Shown piece by piece: positions 23,901 to 30,400 of a DNA stretch of 64,000 bases (its first letter is position 1; every line of letters begins with the position of its first letter). Source of the stretch: Rhizomys pruinosus (lineage: Eukaryota > Chordata > Mammalia > Rodentia > Spalacidae); contig VZQC01009986.1 of the NCBI GenBank assembly GCA_009823505.1, positions 1-64,000 on the forward strand, in the 5' to 3' direction. The notes beneath the pieces were generated by a model. That model saw nothing but the letters and a program-made list of their open reading frames with translations, was not told the origin of the DNA and did not search any database. Made by a program: the position numbers and the translations under genes.

Positions 23901-26900
23901 ATTGTTAGCTGCCATGTAGGTGCTGGGAATTGAACCCAGGTACTCTGCAAGAGCGGCCAGTGCTCTTAATTGCTGAGCCATCTCTCTAGGCCCTCACTTT
24001 TAATAGCTTGTTAACTCACTATTATTTTGGTAGCTCTGTAGAATTCTACTGTGAGAATATTCAGTCTTTCTTCTGCTGATTGATAGGTACAGAGGCTATG
24101 GTCCAACCTTGACCAGGGATGGGCCATCTCTGTCTTTGCCCTTATGCTTTAATTTATTTGTATAATAATTCCTTACAAACATAATCTCTTCTGATCTTCT
24201 GTCTTGCCCAGGGCCCCAGTGGTGATGGCCGCCCTAAGAGCACAGGTGTCTTCCAGGATGAAGAACTCCTTTTCAGCCACAAGCTTCAAAAAGACAATGA
24301 CCCAGATGTTGATCTTTTTGCTGGCACCAAAAAACCCAAGGTTAGTTCTCAGTGGTACCCACACTATGGCTTTGTGACTGTGTGAGAGATTGTTTCTCTG
24401 GCTCACTCAGCACTCGATAAATTGCTTTACTTGTGTCTGTTTAATCTGTGTGTTATCTCTCTTAGGTGTCAGTGCCAAGTGGTGGGAGCCTATTTGGTGA
24501 TGATGAAGATGATGATCTTTTCAGCTCTGCCAAGACTCTGCCTGTGGTATCAGCTGTTTATTCTCAGGCTTGGGGAGTATAGAGAAGGAAACTAAATCCC
24601 AATTATAGGATGAGGGACAATTGATGGGGAATTGCAGCGCTTTCTATAAATGAATAGCTAATACATGGACAGTGGTGAGTGTACAGGATATGGCTTGCAG
24701 TTCATATTGTTTCCTAATATTACCTGGTGCAGGTTCTCTGTGTAACTAGAGTTTTGAAGGACCACTGAATCTAATAAGAACTATATTTTTGTGCCTTCCA
24801 GGTACAAAACTTTAAATATGAGTTTCACCCTATGCCTATCATTTTTTTCTCTACCACAGGAAGCTTTGTGTGAATTTTCTTTTTATCACACAAAAAAAGA
24901 CTCCTGTGTAAGTCACATTTTTCCCACTATGCTGGGCATCAAACCCAACACATGTGCATGCTTGCTTAGCATTCTGTCACTGAGCTAGATCTCAGTCCTA
25001 GATAGTCCCAGCATGTAGGGTGTCATTTCTGAAATGCTACCTGTAGGCTAGTTTAACCCCCATTTGAGACTGGACTTTTAAAACCCAAAGGCCAAATTCC
25101 TTTTTCCCCCACTGTTTTTTTTAAATATTGAATATATGTGACAGACTTTGATACTCTTTTTTCTTTTGAAGGTACCGGAAAAAAAGAGAGTTGTGAAAAA
25201 AGATCATCCTATTTCTTCTCTAAAGAACCAGAAATATCCTGAGTCCACTCCAGGTAGCAAAGAAAAAGGCATATGGAAACCGGAAACACCACAGGTTAGA
25301 ACTGACTTCCTTCAGGGCTGGCAGCTCTTCTCTATGTCCCTGTCTAAATAATCCCATTGCTGAGGCCCAGAGTTACTCAGAGTTCTTTCAGTTGAGGAGC
25401 AAACAGCAGCTGACAGTGCTCCTTTATTCTGTGTTCTTTAACTCCACTTGTCTTCACACATGACAAACTCATGATTCTGTATTTAATCACTGTGTTTAGA
25501 TTCAATTCCAAATTCAGTTTCCAATCTGATATTAAGCTGGGGTAAAGCATCATTTTTCACTAGAACCTCATTGTCCCCTCTGGTCTTCCCTGGACTAGAA
25601 TTGTGTTTGGGTTCATACAGATTATATCTGATTTCTTGTCCACTCCCCGGTATCCCTTCTTCCAAGATAGCTGCTTTCAGCCTTCCCTCCTCAGGAACCT
25701 TCTCCTACAACATTGTGGAGCTTCTCCACAAAGAAAGTCCAGGAATGTTCTAGTTGTCTCTGGATGTTTCCCTGAGGCACCTGTGTCCTAGGCTTGGAAA
25801 GCCAGGGACTTGGATTAGCTTGTGTCTTATCTTATGCTGGAACTTGTGTTCCAGCAGATACTTTTGCTTTTAGAGCTTGTGCATCAGACTGTCGGAGAGT
25901 GTGTGTGCATCTTGGTATCTGCCGTGTTGGAGAACCATCACAGTGATGTTCTGATGAAACCACAGCTCTAACAAATCTTGCTCATCGCCTTGTCTCCCTT
26001 CACTCTGCTTCTCATCTGACAGCCTTCCTCCTCCATGTGGGAGGAGGAAGAGACATCAGTGCAGTATGCCAGCAAGCAACTTGCCATGAGGCTCTAGGGG
26101 AAGTTAGAGAACTACAGAAGGGGGCAGCCATACTCCACTACAGATTTCCTTTAGGGGCATGAGTCTATTCCCCCAATGGATATTTAACTGAATTTAATTT
26201 CACACAGGATTCATCAGGTGTCGCTCCATTTAAAACCAAAGAGCCATCCCCTCGGATCGGGAAAATACAAGTAACTATACACCTGGACTCTTCGTTGCCT
26301 GCCTGTGGCACCTATAAAACTTGTGGACTTTCATTTTTCCAGCTGCTGCCAGACAGTTCCTCATCTCTTACCCTGCCACTACCACACCCTTCACCCTGCC
26401 TACTTGTTGCTTTTTCTGTGCTGCCTCTTTGATGTCCTTTGACCCTAGTGGTGGGCACAAGTGTTTGTCCAGCTGAGACAAGATCAGGTGATCTTTCCAC
26501 ATTGCTCTTCTCTTGTATTTTTCATTGTGTGCACCACAGAGATCAGTGTGTCACAGAAATGGTAACCAACTCCTGTGTTTAAGCACAAATACTGAGTTCC
26601 ATTTTTCTTCCTTAGGCAAATTTAGCAATTAACCCAGCAGCCTTGCTGCCAACAGCACCTCTGCCGATCTTGGGAGCAAAGCCTGTTTCGCCTGAATTAG
26701 CTTTCCCTTCATCTGAACCTGGAAGGAGCCACGATCTGGAGAGTGTGCCCACTCTCCCTGGGAGTGGAGAGGCGGGTGTGAGTTTTGATTTTCCAGCCCA
26801 GGCAGACACCTTACACAGTGCAAACAAGGTGATGAAACTGTCTTTGCTTGCTTGCTTTTAACTAGCCCAACCTGCATGTTCAGAGTCGTCCAGCTTCACC

Positions 26901-27410
26901 TCCCCATTTGGAGGCGTCTCATCCTGGCGCAGCCTCTCCTCCCTCTGCTTCTCTCAAGTTTCCTGCTTCTGCTCCAGCTTTCCTCCTAATTCCTCAGTAC
27001 TTGAAGCCTGAACTCTAGGCCCCCAGGCCCCAGGCACGTGCTAGGTCCTGTGGTGCCCATTGGCCACCCTTCTCCTGGAATGCTTTCTTCTGCTTACAGC
27101 GCTGCTCAATGCTCCTCACTTGCATGGTGCTGCTCTCCTACCTTAGCTTGGGCTCCTCCCCCGAGACCCCAAGTAACTCCCCAGCTACGAGAGCTATTTC
27201 AGAATTTTTCAGTATTTTTCAGAATATCTTTTATTTATGACGATTTCACACATGTGCACATTATATCTTGACCATACTTACACTCTACCCGGTTCAGTCT
27301 CCCAAACTTCTGAAAACTGTGATATTGCCTTGAAATAAGTAGATAGGGGTTGTTGTTGTTGTTGTTGTTGTTTGTCCAAAACAGATTGTATCTTCTCAAA
27401 GCAAAACTTG

Positions 27411-27446
<36 letters not shown>

Positions 27447-30400
27447 TTGGTATGTTTGAGGCAGGGTCTCCCTGTAGCCCCAGCTGGCCTTGAACTTACA
27501 GAGATCCGCCTGCCTCTGCCTCCCAAATGTTGGGGTTAAAGGAGTTTTCTACCACAACCCTGTGTAAAAGTTTTTATATTTTGGAAAATATCAGAAATAT
27601 TAAATCACAGCTACTAAGAGACTCATGTTTGGGGCTACTTTAACAGTTGTTGCTTCTGAGACACATTTCTGCTTACAGTGTTGAGGGTTTGAATTGGTGT
27701 TTGTTGACCTGGAGAAAATAGCAGCACAGGCACACTTCTTTATTATCTCCTAATCTTGCTTTTAGAGCTTGATAAAGTTGGTGCTAGTTAAGTCCATGCC
27801 TTCGAGTTAAGAGCAGAGGAGGTGCTGGAGTGTGTATGTGTGTTGGGTGTCACAGAACACCAGGACGCCTGCCTTCGGGGATTTCAGCAGCACTGAAACC
27901 TTTCTCATAAAATCAGAAGACATTGAAGGATTAAGAAGGAAAATAAAAAGGAAACATTAAAGGATTATGAAGGACTCAGTTTTGGATTTCTGACTCCTTT
28001 AGAAATCTTAAATCATCTTCTCCTCGGTGTATCCTAATTGAAATAAACCAGATACCTTTAGAGTATTGTTGAGTCAGTGAGTCTTTGCTGTGTTAGTTTG
28101 AACACTTTAATCATCAGACCAAGGTGTATGTTTTTGCTGTTGCAGAGTCGTGTTAAAGTGAGAGGGAAGCGTAGACCGCAGACCCGGGCGGCTAGGCGGT
28201 TGGCGGCCCAGGAGTCCAGTGAGGCCGAGGAAATGAGTATTCCCAGAGGTTCTGCTACACAGTTGGCAGGGAGTCCGATTTCACCGAATGGCCATCAGCC
28301 CCAGCTGCAGCCCAGAGCTGCGGATGGTGATATCGGCACTGAAGAGGCTGTGGCCGCAGCCACTCCACCTTGGGGAGGTGGTCCGATGTCTGCAGTGGAC
28401 AGAAGCCCCTTGGTGAAGTCTCATCAGACCAGAAATGAAGCTGACATATTTGATTCTGGGGACATCTTTTCCAAAAGCATAGGATCACAACCCATGGAGA
28501 GAGCCAAAGCCAAGTGGGTGGTAGCAGAGACCCCGGCCCACTTGCCAGGAGGAAGTAAAGAGAAGAGCTCCCTGTTTCCTGTTGTCGGTGAGGCCAGCAC
28601 TGACGATGACCTCTTCCAGCCTGCCCAACCAAGACCAGCAAAGAAAGCAAATCCCTTTCCCTTCTTGGAAGATGAGGGTGATCTCTTTGCAGATCAGAAA
28701 GGCAAAAAGAACGTGCGGAAATCAGACAGTCATCAAGACTTTGTATCAAAAACACAAGATATTTTTGAGGTAACAAAAATATTTCATGCTTGGTTCCTAT
28801 GTTAAGGAAAATAGCTGATTATCGTCTTCAAACCACAGATTCTGATAAGCTGATTTTGTGCATGCCTGATACTTCCTTGGTTAGTGATCATAATTAGGCT
28901 CTCCTGTTAAGAAATCTTTACTTGAAGTGACTTTTTTTTAATTTCTTTAATCTAGGGGTAGTTCTTACTGCCTTTAATCCTTGAAACAGGTCTTGATTTA
29001 TTATTACTATTTTTTTTTTCTTAAATTTGCAGTCCTGGGGATAGAGCCCAGAGCATATTACATGCTAGGCAAATATACCATTTAAGCCATACCTTCAGCC
29101 CTCGGTCTTGCTTTCTCTAGCATGTTGCCCCTGACAGTTTCCTTGGCATGCTGTTCTGTGACGTCTATAAACTCCCATCAGTGCTGCTTTTGTGTTTAAC
29201 CTCAGGTTCTGATTGGAACTGCTAGTTTAGCAGAGTTGTAGACAGCAAGGCCTTCAGTGGTACTTGGAACAGATGTTTATTGAGCATTTTGCTCATAGAG
29301 CCAGAAGGAAAGTGAGGACAAATGTTTTGCTCCCTAGAGCTCTCAAGGAGAGGAATCAAATACAAAGAGAACAACTGACAGCTAAGATGATTTCAAATTG
29401 TACTAAGTAAGAGCCATGAAGAAAACTACTTGAGACAGGTAGCAATGGGAGGCCACTCCTCAGGTGGGGCAGATGAACAAGGCCTCACTGCAGAGCTGGC
29501 ACTTGAACTGTGAACAGGAGAAGGAAAAGAACCAGCTGTGCAGAGATCTGGGGTCTGAGATCCAGGCCTTGGGACAAGTCTGTGCCCGAATACCCTAGAA
29601 GTTGCATTTCTGTAAGTTACTGAATTACTCTTAGTTTAAAAAGTGCTTTTATTTTTATTTATTCAAAATGTTTTTGGCTTAACCAGGATGACATATTTGC
29701 TACGGAAGCCATTAAGCCTTCTCACAAAAAAAGAGAGAAGGAGAGAACTTTGGAACCCAACTTATTTGATGATAATATTGATATCTTTGCTGACTTGACT
29801 GTGAAGCCCAAAGAAAAATCCAAAAAGAAATTGGAAACCAAGTCGATGTTTGATGATGATACAGGTAAGTGTGGGTTTTTTTCTCCATTTTGCAAGTGTG
29901 GCTATCTAGAGTGGACCTACAGCAACTGAGTATGTTTCCTGTTGTTGCTGTTGGCCCTTTCCTGGACATTGTTTCCCAGCAGGTTTCCTTTTGCATTGCT
30001 GTGCAAAGCCTAATTAGTCTTAAGGATGGATACCTGGGTAGCCTCGTTAGTCGTGTGGCAGACAACCTGACGCTGTGATAAACATCGGGGATCACAGGAG
30101 GTGCCCAGAATCCGACCTAGAAGATAGGTTAACTTTTATCTGTGCCCTCCTGCCATCCTCTGATACACACTGGTACTTTGGAAAGGAAGTCATTAGAAAC
30201 GTGCCCCACACCTGATTGGCCAGCTGAGGTGACTGTTTCAGGTGCCATGCAATCAATGGAGTCCGATTTCCAGCCTGAGAGTGAGGGACAGCAGTTCAGA
30301 GACTGGAGAGTCAGTGCAGGGGAGCAGGACTATACAGGGGAGTGGTGCACAGGCGAGACTTGACACTGGAGGTCCCTTGTGTCTGTGAACCCAATACCAG

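Larger units (their letters stand above)
19345..24211 (+). other. WASHC2 4.9 kb intron
   Basis: It holds about a dozen SINEs and an L1 ORF2 scrap, listed separately. 19350-19840 and 23429-23790 are without recognised elements. Confidence 0.75.

Noticed and set aside
28255..28776. 173-codon antisense frame
   Set aside because: It is the complement of WASHC2 exon L and exists only because that coding exon lacks certain codons; no splice or family evidence.
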